This document shows, in pieces, positions 1 through 5,829 of a DNA stretch of 6,815 bases. How positions within the stretch are numbered: the stretch's first letter is position 1; each line of letters starts with the position of its first letter. The notes under the pieces were generated by a model, which saw nothing but the letters and a program-made list of their open reading frames with translations, ran no database searches and was not told the DNA's origin. Position numbers and translations under genes: made by a program. This DNA is from Sulfurimonas sp. (GTDB taxonomy: Bacteria; Campylobacterota; Campylobacteria; Campylobacterales; Sulfurimonadaceae), in the NCBI RefSeq assembly GCF_023229105.1, contig NZ_JALNZY010000095.1, forward strand, positions 1-6,815. Direction: 5' to 3'.

Positions 1-87
1 TAATTTGTTTTTTAAATAAGCAAGAGATATTGCTCCTATTATTGAATCTGAATCGGGGTTTGTGTGACCAAAAATATATGTTGACAT
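1..87 (-). CDS. ppaC: Manganese-dependent inorganic pyrophosphatase (family II), N-terminal fragment
   Basis: The minus strand encodes 29 codons from an ATG at 87 and then runs off the left edge. The translation begins MSTYIFGHTNPDSDSIIGAI. The GHTNPDSDS segment is the first metal-binding motif of family II (DHH superfamily) pyrophosphatases: a His followed by two Asp residues that bind Mn in the active site. These cytosolic enzymes hydrolyse pyrophosphate to phosphate and so pull biosynthetic reactions forward. The start is supported by an AAAGG ribosome binding site (bases 96-100) eight bases upstream and by the motif's usual position within the first 15 residues. The catalytic DHH motif and the C-terminal domain lie outside the window, so a related DHH phosphoesterase cannot be strictly excluded. 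The gene is transcribed divergently from the cardiolipin synthase gene. Confidence 0.82.
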   Translation of the reverse strand, partial: MSTYIFGHTNPDSDSIIGAISLAYLKNKL

Positions 88-112
88 CTATATAGCCTTT
101 GATTTTTTTGTA

Positions 113-118
113 ATTATA
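113..118 (-). promoter_or_regulatory. Putative -10 box of the pyrophosphatase gene
   Basis: Reading the minus strand, bases 118 to 113 give a perfect TATAAT. Transcription would start near base 106, leaving a leader of about 19 bases that contains the AAAGG ribosome binding site. No recognisable -35 box is present, as is common for sigma-70 promoters in Campylobacterota. The assignment comes from motif and spacing only. Confidence 0.5.
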
Positions 119-166
119 CTAAAATTTTATGATGATAAAATTTATAGGCTTAGATTACTGCAATAA

Positions 167-175
167 TGATATAAT
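167..175 (+). promoter_or_regulatory. Extended -10 promoter of cardiolipin synthase
   Basis: Bases 167-175 read TGATATAAT, a perfect extended -10 element (TGnTATAAT). No good -35 match precedes it. The expected transcription start, six or seven bases after the box, falls at about base 182. That is the A of the cls start codon, so the transcript may be leaderless or nearly so. No purine-rich ribosome binding site is seen before the ATG, which fits. Confidence 0.55.
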
Positions 176-181
176 ATTTAT

Positions 182-1582
182 ATGAATGAGTTTATAAGCA
201 ATAGTGGTGCAAATATATTTTTCTATCATGGATTGGTGCTCTTTGGTGCGCTTTTAATTGCGATTGTACTAATCCACATGCTCTACAATAGACGCTCGCC
301 AAACAGCATAACTGCTTGGCTTCTCTCTATTATTTTAATCCCTTATATTTCAGTATTTTTATACTTTATAATCGGTTCAAGAAAGCGAGAGAAGAGATAT
401 AAAAAAGATAATTTAGTTCTTAAAAATAAAATCACAAACAGTAATATACAAAACAGTATTGATAAAATGCTTAGAAATTACGGTATTGCTGATGCTGCAA
501 AAAACAGCGAATTTAAACTTTTTTTTGATGCAAAACAAGCTTATAGTGAACTTTTATCAAATATTCAAAATGCAAAAAAGTCAATTTTTCTAAGCATCTA
601 TATTTTTAAATATGACAAAGTTGGCAAGGAGATTTTAAATGCTCTTATAAAAAAAGCCCAAGAGGGATTGGATGTAAAAATCCTTATTGACTCTTTAGGC
701 TCTTTTCCACTTTATCTTCTACAATACAAGCTAAAAGAACTCAAAAACAGCGGTGCTGATGTTGAATTTTTTATGCCTGTTTTTCGGATGCCCTTTAGAA
801 ACTATATAAATCTTAGAAATCACAGAAAAATCTATATTTTTGACAATGAAAAAGTTTTAAGCGGAGGGGGGAATCTCTCAAAGGAGTATCTAGGCACAAA
901 AAGTGACAAAAAAAGGTGGCAAGATATTATGTTTTTTATCCAAGGAGCCTCAGTTGAGCATTTTTTTGAGGTATTTGCTTCAGACTGGCACTATGCTTCA
1001 ATGGAGAAGCTAGAGTATCAAAAAGAGTATATAGAGAGTGCTGGCGACATATATCTGCAGGTTGTTCCGTCTGGTCCTGACATGGATAGAGATGTTTTTT
1101 ATGAAGTTCTTCTCTCTATGATATATGGTGCAAAAGAGAAAATCTATATCATAACCCCTTACTATATCCCAAATGAAGCTCTCACTCAGGCACTTATAAT
1201 CGCTCATCATAAAGGTGTAGAGATAAATCTCATTACACCAAAAGAGACAAATCACATCATTGTAAATCTTGTTAGAAGCTCCTACATGCGAGAGCTTGAG
1301 GAGTCGGGAATTAAGATTTTTTTAAATAACGGTGCAATGCTTCATGCAAAGGCTATCATCATTGATGATAAAAGTGTAATTTTAGGTAGTGTAAATTTTG
1401 ACAACAGAAGCCTCTTTTTAAACTATGAAATAGCTACTTTTATATATTCACAAAAAGTTATAAAAGAGGTAGAGCAGTGGGCGCAAAAGCTTATTTTAGA
1501 CTCATCTTTTGGAACAAAAAATGTCTCAAAGCCTAGAAGAATTTTTGAAAATCTTCTGCGAATACTCGCGCCGCAACTCTAA
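182..1582 (+). CDS. cls: Cardiolipin synthase (ClsA-like, two phospholipase D HKD motifs)
   Basis: This 466-residue membrane protein has the full architecture of bacterial cardiolipin synthases, which condense two phosphatidylglycerol molecules into cardiolipin and glycerol at the inner membrane. Two hydrophobic helices (about residues 14-34 and 43-64) form the usual N-terminal anchor, with the characteristic RRSPNSITAWLL stretch between them, followed by a basic segment. Two phospholipase D repeats follow. The first HKD motif has H214, K216, D221 and G228; the second has H388, K390, D395 and G402 (GSVNF). Both are complete, so the enzyme should be active. The length fits ClsA-type enzymes (about 480 residues). 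The ATG at 182 is preferred because later starts would cut into the first helix, yet it has no visible ribosome binding site and sits at the predicted transcription start. The gene is followed after 13 bases by a hydrolase gene, probably in the same operon. Which of the several Cls paralogue groups it belongs to is not settled. Confidence 0.9.
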   Translation: MNEFISNSGANIFFYHGLVLFGALLIAIVLIHMLYNRRSPNSITAWLLSIILIPYISVFLYFIIGSRKREKRYKKDNLVLKNKITNSNIQNSIDKMLRNYGIADAAKNSEFKLFFDAKQAYSELLSNIQNAKKSIFLSIYIFKYDKVGKEILNALIKKAQEGLDVKILIDSLGSFPLYLLQYKLKELKNSGADVEFFMPVFRMPFRNYINLRNHRKIYIFDNEKVLSGGGNLSKEYLGTKSDKKRWQDIMFFIQGASVEHFFEVFASDWHYASMEKLEYQKEYIESAGDIYLQVVPSGPDMDRDVFYEVLLSMIYGAKEKIYIITPYYIPNEALTQALIIAHHKGVEINLITPKETNHIIVNLVRSSYMRELEESGIKIFLNNGAMLHAKAIIIDDKSVILGSVNFDNRSLFLNYEIATFIYSQKVIKEVEQWAQKLILDSSFGTKNVSKPRRIFENLLRILAPQL

Positions 1583-1587
1583 AGGAG
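1581..1587 (+). promoter_or_regulatory. Ribosome binding site deciding the start of the EEP hydrolase
   Basis: AAAGGAG lies eight bases upstream of the ATG at 1596 and overlaps the TAA stop of cls (1580-1582). It selects 1596 over an in-frame ATG at 1509, which lies inside cls. The overlap of stop codon and ribosome binding site suggests translational coupling between the two genes. Confidence 0.75.
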
Positions 1588-1595
1588 AAATATTT

Positions 1596-2330
1596 ATGTT
1601 TATACCGAGCAATATTGTAAAATCTTTAAAACACCAAGAGGAGTCTCTAGGAGGAGAATTCAGCCTGCTTTGCTGGAATGTTGCTAAGCTTACGTTAAAG
1701 AGCTCATACAGAGAGTTTTTCGAGTCCTTGATACAAAACCACGATTTTGATCTGCTGCTGCTTCAGGAGGTTAAAAAGAGTCTCTCATGCGAACTTGCTA
1801 TTCATGACTACTCTTATATATTATCTCCAAATATCCAAACAAAAAAGCATATCTTTGGAGTTATGAGCGCTTTTAAATCCTCATGTGAAGATGAGTTCTT
1901 TTTGCTTAGTAAAAAACGCGAACTAAAGTATGCGACACATAAGGTTTCTCTTATCACACACCACAAAATCTCAGAAGCCGAGACACTTCTTGTCGTCAAT
2001 CTACATGCCATAAACTTTGTACATAGTGGTGACTTTAAACATGAGCTAGATTATATTTACGCATCCATCGCCCACCATAAGGGAGCCATGATAGTAGCAG
2101 GTGACTTTAATACATGGAATCTAAAAAGGAGTTATCTTCTAAGCGAGTTTACAGAGAATTTATCTCTTAAAAAAGTGGAGTTTAGTGATGAGAAGCATCT
2201 TAAAAAAATCTTTACAAACTCTATAGATCATATCTTTTACAGAGACTTAAATGTAACCTACTCCGAGGTAATAGATAGCAAAAAAATCTCTGACCATAAC
2301 CCTATAATCGCAAAATTTTCTACTCTTTAA
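1596..2330 (+). CDS. Endonuclease/exonuclease/phosphatase (EEP) family hydrolase
   Basis: With the start at 1596 this is a 244-residue soluble protein without a signal peptide. It carries the complete metal-dependent EEP catalytic set: N28 in LLCWNVAK, E58 in LLLQEV, H137 in VVNLHAINF, D170 and N172 in AGDFNTWN, D211-H212 in IDHIF, and the terminal SDH triad element at 232-234. The fold cuts phosphodiester or phosphomonoester bonds in DNA, RNA, phosphoinositides or other substrates; the substrate here cannot be read from sequence. It resembles the small YafD/YbhP-like proteins more than ExoIII-type DNA repair enzymes. It is the second gene of a likely cls operon, and an EEP gene (ybhP) also neighbours a cardiolipin synthase gene (clsB) in E. 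coli, so a lipid-related role is possible but inferred. Its end overlaps the convergent nitroreductase gene by 11 bases. Confidence 0.85.
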   Translation: MFIPSNIVKSLKHQEESLGGEFSLLCWNVAKLTLKSSYREFFESLIQNHDFDLLLLQEVKKSLSCELAIHDYSYILSPNIQTKKHIFGVMSAFKSSCEDEFFLLSKKRELKYATHKVSLITHHKISEAETLLVVNLHAINFVHSGDFKHELDYIYASIAHHKGAMIVAGDFNTWNLKRSYLLSEFTENLSLKKVEFSDEKHLKKIFTNSIDHIFYRDLNVTYSEVIDSKKISDHNPIIAKFSTL

Positions 2331-2949
2331 ACTCCACAACTTCTTCAAATGGTAATCTTAACTGAGATGACTGCTCCTTTACTCTATAGCCAAATGGAAT
2401 TATTAAAGATAGTTGATATTTACTAGCATCAAGCTCTAAAACCCTCTCAACATCATCTTTATCAAATCCCTCAATCGGGCAGCTGTCAATACCTAGCGCT
2501 GCTGCACATGTCATCATATTTGCAGCAGCGATATATGTCTGTCTTGCACTCCAACAAAATATGTTTTCATCACTACTTAGAGTTTTATTTAAATGATTGC
2601 TATATTTATCCATATAAAAATCAAGCTGCTCTTTGCTCATCTCACGACGCGAAAATCTTTTTTCTACAACTCCGCTCTGCACTTTTAAGCTCTCAATCGC
2701 AGCAAGTATTACTACAAGATGCGAACATGTAGTGATTTGAGGCTGATTCCAGCAGTGTGGTCTAATACTAGCTTTTAGCTCCTCATTTGTAACAACTAGA
2801 AACTTCCACGGCTCCATGCCAAACGAGGAGGGAGATTTACGCCCGGCTTCGAGTATCTCTCCTATCTCATCACTAGAAATTTTCCTATTTTCATCAAAAA
2901 GTTTACAAGCATGTCTAAAATCCATAGCCTCATTAAATGTTTTTTGCAT
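2320..2949 (-). CDS. NAD(P)H-dependent nitroreductase family oxidoreductase (NfsB-like)
   Basis: This 209-residue cytosolic protein belongs to the FMN-containing nitroreductase family, whose homodimers pass two electrons from NAD(P)H to nitroaromatics, quinones or other acceptors. An N-terminal FMN-phosphate site has R12 and K16 (RHACKLFDE, corresponding to R10 and K14 of E. coli NfsB). The SPSSFGMEPWKF segment (39-50) matches the SPSSxxxQPWxF signature, and ALGIDSCPIEGFD (151-163) is the second FMN region. The final residues, RLPFEEVVEF, resemble the RLP end of NfsB. The length is close to the 217 residues of NfsB. The ATG at 2949 is preceded by AGAGGA at six bases. The native substrate is unknown; many family members are named only for in vitro nitro reduction. 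The gene converges on the EEP hydrolase and diverges from the ychJ-like gene. Confidence 0.88.
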   Translation of the reverse strand: MQKTFNEAMDFRHACKLFDENRKISSDEIGEILEAGRKSPSSFGMEPWKFLVVTNEELKASIRPHCWNQPQITTCSHLVVILAAIESLKVQSGVVEKRFSRREMSKEQLDFYMDKYSNHLNKTLSSDENIFCWSARQTYIAAANMMTCAAALGIDSCPIEGFDKDDVERVLELDASKYQLSLIIPFGYRVKEQSSQLRLPFEEVVEFKE

Positions 2950-2977
2950 AATTATTCCTCTAAAATTTTATAAAAAA

Positions 2978-2983
2978 ATTATA
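2978..2983 (-). promoter_or_regulatory. Putative -10 box of the nitroreductase gene
   Basis: On the minus strand bases 2983 to 2978 read TATAAT. Transcription would begin near 2971, giving a leader of about 21 bases with the AGAGGA ribosome binding site (2956-2961). It shares two bases with the opposite-facing -10 box for the ychJ-like gene. The call is based on motif and spacing only. Confidence 0.45.
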
Positions 2984-2987
2984 TACT
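2982..2987 (+). promoter_or_regulatory. Putative -10 box of the ychJ-like gene
   Basis: Bases 2982-2987 read TATACT, one mismatch from the sigma-70 consensus. The expected transcription start is near 2994, about 20 bases before the ATG at 3014. The short leader holds only a weak purine-rich AAAAAGAAG stretch (3001-3009) as ribosome binding site. No -35 box is evident. Confidence 0.4.
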
Positions 2988-3013
2988 TTTAAACCTAATG
3001 AAAAAGAAGTTAT

Positions 3014-3451
3014 ATGTTATGTTATTGTGATAGTAATAAAAAGTTTTCCAACTGTTGTGAGATGTTTTTAAAAGGTGCATTAAAACCGTTTGCACCAGAA
3101 GAACTTATGCGCAGCAGATACAGCGCTTATGTTTTAGGTAATGGCAGTTACATAGTTGGGACTACGGTAAAACAGAACCGTTTTGAAGATGACATAACTC
3201 TAATACAAGAGTATGCAAAAAGTGTTATATGGCTTGGACTTGAAATTGTAAAATCTAAGAAAAATATAGTTGAGTTCAGAGCATATTACAAAGACAATGA
3301 TGGGATAAAAGTACAACATGAGAGAAGCAATTTTGTCTTTGAAAATGGGAGGTGGCTCTACAAAGATGGAAAACTCTTTAGCTCTAAAATAGAGCCAAAC
3401 AGGCTCTGCCCATGTAAAAGCGGCAAAAAATACAAAAAATGCTGCGGTTAA
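3014..3451 (+). CDS. ychJ: YchJ family protein with N- and C-terminal SEC-C zinc motifs
   Basis: This 145-residue protein aligns along its whole length with E. coli YchJ (about 152 residues), a conserved protein of unknown function. It has a SEC-C type metal-binding motif at each end. The N-terminal one (C3, C5, C14, C15) is degenerate around the cysteines. The C-terminal one (C132, C134, C143, C144; CPCKSGKKYKKCC) is near consensus, like the zinc tail of SecA that contacts SecB and ribosomes. Between them are the family hallmarks LMRSRYSAYV (31-40), WLGL (73-76), HERSNF (102-107) and NGRWLYKDG (111-119), a small NTF2-like domain. The cysteines probably bind zinc; a link to protein export or folding is only an analogy with SecA. 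The start fits the family N-terminus, although its ribosome binding site is weak. It appears to have its own promoter, divergent from the nitroreductase. Confidence 0.87.
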   Translation: MLCYCDSNKKFSNCCEMFLKGALKPFAPEELMRSRYSAYVLGNGSYIVGTTVKQNRFEDDITLIQEYAKSVIWLGLEIVKSKKNIVEFRAYYKDNDGIKVQHERSNFVFENGRWLYKDGKLFSSKIEPNRLCPCKSGKKYKKCCG

Positions 3452-3489
3452 ATCTTAAAGCATTAATCAGTACATAAAACAAAACTCGC

Positions 3490-3498
3490 TATTATAAA
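3490..3498 (+). promoter_or_regulatory. Possible promoter of the diguanylate cyclase gene
   Basis: TATTATAAA at 3490-3498 contains two overlapping -10-like hexamers (TATTAT and TATAAA) in the 77-base gap after the ychJ-like gene. It lies about 30 bases before the TTG start. There is no -35 box and no TG extension, so read-through from the upstream gene is an equally good explanation. Confidence 0.28.
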
Positions 3499-3516
3499 CC
3501 TTACCTAAGACGTTAT

Positions 3517-3523
3517 GGATGGA
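3517..3523 (+). promoter_or_regulatory. Ribosome binding site supporting a TTG start
   Basis: GGATGGA at 3517-3523 sits five bases before the TTG at 3529. The reading frame is open upstream only to the TAA at 3475-3477 and holds no ATG, GTG or other TTG. The first in-frame ATG codons lie after the first membrane helix, so TTG is the only start that preserves the signal anchor. Confidence 0.55.
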
Positions 3524-3528
3524 ATTTC

Positions 3529-5367
3529 TTGACTCAAAAAAATTTTAAAAAATACTTTGTTCTCTATTTTATAGGCTTTGGAATTACGATATCTATATTT
3601 GGAGCATATATAGGGTATATATTTCAAATGCAAAATATACAAAAACATATGGACTTAAAAGCAAAAGAGATATTTGATATTAAGCTAGAAACTATCTTAA
3701 AACCGACAATTAAAAATATGGATGACATTGTAAAATCCCTTGGGAAAAACAGCATTATTAGGGAGTTTCTTCTAACAAACTCCCTGCACAAGCAAAGAGA
3801 AGTTGAAAATATACTCTTAGCAGTAACCAGCATAGAGAACAAAATAATGCAGACAAGAATTATTGGCAAAAATGGAAAAGAGGTCATAAGAGTCGGCAGA
3901 TTAAGTGAAAATAACCAACCATTTATAGTAGAGAAAAGAAAACTCCAAGACAAAAGTCAAAGAGTTTATTTTCAAGAACTCTCAAAGTTGGGCAGCGAAA
4001 CAATATGGCACTCAAAACTTGACCTAAATATAGAGAACAAAAAAGTTGAGATACCATACAGACCAACTATTAGAATTGCAATGCCGATACTGCAAAACGG
4101 TGAGTTTTTTGGGGTGGTTATTCTCAATCTTTTAACAAAGGAGTTCTTTGATGCAATCGGGACCTCTACTAGTTTTGAGCACTTCATAATAGACAAAGAT
4201 AATAACTATATTATGCACCCTGATAAAAAATACTCTTTTAACAAATATAAAGGCACAAACAGAAAATTAGAAGATGACTTTACTGATGGATTAAAGGCAA
4301 ATGGTATATATACATATAGCATTAATGATATTTTACAAAATGAGGATGAAGCAGTTTTCATCTTAAAATCAAAAGATAAATATCAAGACAATCTTATAAA
4401 TGAGAGTATAAATACAGGGATTATTGTCTTTATTCTGACTGTTATACTAAGTTTTACCATGGCAATTTTTACCTCAAAAGTACCTACAAGGCTTCAAATA
4501 TCTCTACTAGAAGCACACCGTAAGCTTAAAGAGTTTACATCTATCATAGACCGCTTTATTATTACGGCTACTACAAAGCCAGATGGTACAATCTTAAGCA
4601 TCAGCAATGCCTTTATAGAATCAAGCGGGTATGACAATAATGAACTTATTGGAAAGAGAATGGATATTATAAAAAATCCAAATAGGGACAAATCAATCAT
4701 AAAAGATCTGTGGAATACTATTTTAAATAAAAAAACATGGATAGGCGAAATTGAAAATAGAAAAAAAGACGGAACTTCATATTGGCTTGAACAGCATATA
4801 GTACCCGCTATAAATGAGAATAACACTATTGAATCTTTTGTCTCTATCGGGATAGACATAACAGCAAAAAAAGAGCTTGAAAAATTTGCAACAATCGATA
4901 AACTAACCGGCATTTATAACAGAAGAAGAATCGATGAGTTCATGCTAATAGAAATAGAGATTGCAAAAAGACACTCTCAAAACTTATCTATTATTTTAAT
5001 AGACATAGACCATTTTAAATTAGTAAACGACACCTACGGACATCAGATTGGAGATATTGTACTTAAAAAAACAACAGAAATAATCTCTCAAAACTTAAGA
5101 AAATCAGATATATTTGGAAGATGGGGCGGAGAGGAGTTTTTGATTATCTGCCCACATACAAATGAAGATGAAGCACTTATTTTGGCTCAAAAGTTAAGAG
5201 TTGCCATTGAGAGTCATAGGTTTGAGACCGTAGGAGAAAAAACTATATGCTTAGGTATTGCCCAGCTTAAAGATGGCGACACTGATAAAACATTGATGCA
5301 AAAAGTCGATAATGCATTATATAGTGCAAAAAATGGCGGAAGAAACAGAGCCGTTGTTTTTGCATAA
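3529..5367 (+). CDS. Membrane diguanylate cyclase with periplasmic dCACHE-type sensor, PAS and GGDEF domains
   Basis: This 612-residue inner-membrane sensor makes the second messenger c-di-GMP from two GTP. A first helix (about residues 9-33) and a second (about 296-316) enclose a periplasmic region of some 260 residues. It begins with a long helix and continues with strand-rich segments (RIIGKNGKEVIRV, then Y177-RPTIRIAMPI, then FEHFIIDKDNNYIMHPD), typical of double CACHE ligand sensors. A cytoplasmic PAS domain follows (about 340-450, with DGTILSISNAF and the GWIGEIENRKKDG-like region). The GGDEF domain runs from D457 (DKLTGIYNRR) to the end. Its signature GGEEF is at 533-537, so the active site is intact, and RKSD at 524-527 lies exactly five residues before it, the RxxD inhibitory site that binds product. 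No EAL domain is present. The ligand cannot be deduced. The start is TTG. The channel remnant begins 18 bases downstream and could be co-transcribed. Confidence 0.9.
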   Translation: MTQKNFKKYFVLYFIGFGITISIFGAYIGYIFQMQNIQKHMDLKAKEIFDIKLETILKPTIKNMDDIVKSLGKNSIIREFLLTNSLHKQREVENILLAVTSIENKIMQTRIIGKNGKEVIRVGRLSENNQPFIVEKRKLQDKSQRVYFQELSKLGSETIWHSKLDLNIENKKVEIPYRPTIRIAMPILQNGEFFGVVILNLLTKEFFDAIGTSTSFEHFIIDKDNNYIMHPDKKYSFNKYKGTNRKLEDDFTDGLKANGIYTYSINDILQNEDEAVFILKSKDKYQDNLINESINTGIIVFILTVILSFTMAIFTSKVPTRLQISLLEAHRKLKEFTSIIDRFIITATTKPDGTILSISNAFIESSGYDNNELIGKRMDIIKNPNRDKSIIKDLWNTILNKKTWIGEIENRKKDGTSYWLEQHIVPAINENNTIESFVSIGIDITAKKELEKFATIDKLTGIYNRRRIDEFMLIEIEIAKRHSQNLSIILIDIDHFKLVNDTYGHQIGDIVLKKTTEIISQNLRKSDIFGRWGGEEFLIICPHTNEDEALILAQKLRVAIESHRFETVGEKTICLGIAQLKDGDTDKTLMQKVDNALYSAKNGGRNRAVVFA

Positions 5368-5385
5368 AAAAACTATTTTATTTTT

Positions 5386-5829
5386 ATGATTGGAAAGTTT
5401 ATGGAAAATATATTAAACAGCACTTATCTTCAAGGCAGTTTAGGATTTGTAGTATTAGTGTTATTTACACTTATTGCTTCAATAATCGGTTATTTTTTAT
5501 CAAAAAAATATTTGGTAAAAATAATACACAAATTAATTTTTAAAACAAAAACAGAGTGGGATGACCTGATTGTAAAAACAGGTTTTTTTGAGCAGTTTGC
5601 ATATATTGTTCCACCGTTAATCATTCTATACTTCTCTCGTTTCTACCCAGATAGTCTAAGTGCTGCCATATCGCAAATAGTCGGTTTTTGGATAGCTATT
5701 GTTATAATAAAGAGTATTGATAAGCTATTATCTACTCTGCTAGAGATATATAACTCTTTGGAAATATCAAAAGAAAAACCTATTTATAGTAAGACAGCTC
5801 CAACCGACTTCAAAAGGGGTGCCTCTTGA
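5386..5829 (+). CDS. Truncated MscS/YbdG-type mechanosensitive channel, N-terminal part only
   Basis: The open frame gives 147 residues from ATG 5386. A start at ATG 5401 (142 residues, MENILNSTY) is likelier because GGAAAG at 5392-5397 can serve as ribosome binding site, whereas only A/T bases precede 5386. Three hydrophobic helices are visible (numbered from 5386: about 18-40, 71-86 and 92-115). The linker TEWDDLIVKTG and the end LEISKEKPI resemble the N-terminal membrane part of YbdG-like MscS channels, which relieve osmotic pressure. Intact members are around 400 residues. Here the pore-lining helix and the cytoplasmic beta domain are absent. The last 13 residues, from SKTAPTDF onward, are an out-of-frame reading of the gene's own C-terminal region. 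The product cannot form an MscS pore. Whether the short membrane protein is still made is unknown. This CDS is best read together with the remnant that follows. Confidence 0.72.
   Translation: MIGKFMENILNSTYLQGSLGFVVLVLFTLIASIIGYFLSKKYLVKIIHKLIFKTKTEWDDLIVKTGFFEQFAYIVPPLIILYFSRFYPDSLSAAISQIVGFWIAIVIIKSIDKLLSTLLEIYNSLEISKEKPIYSKTAPTDFKRGAS

Noticed and set aside
1509..1595. Upstream in-frame ATG that would lengthen the EEP hydrolase by 29 residues
   Set aside because: It lies inside cls and has no comparable ribosome binding site. The ATG at 1596 has AAAGGAG at ideal spacing, and family similarity begins well after it.
2998..3030. Ten-codon reading frame (MKKKLYVMLL) overlapping the ychJ start in another frame
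   Set aside because: It is very short, has no ribosome binding site, and would begin within a few bases of the predicted transcription start. Chance is the simplest explanation in A/T-rich DNA.
3624..3953. 109-codon minus-strand open frame within the sensor region of the cyclase, with smaller ones at 3972-4196, 1010-1255 and 1814-2011
   Set aside because: All are antisense to well-supported genes, have no initiation signals, and show only the hydrophobic bias expected from reading AAA/GAA-rich genes backwards.
4494..4913. 139-codon open frame on the minus strand within the cyclase gene
   Set aside because: It is antisense to the conserved PAS region and the start of the GGDEF domain. It looks like a Ser/Phe/Ile-rich shadow translation of the AT-rich sense strand and has no ribosome binding site or family resemblance.
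5361..5385. A-run followed by T-run after the cyclase stop, considered as a terminator
   Set aside because: The potential stem is made only of A-T pairs and is interrupted, so it is too weak to call a rho-independent terminator.
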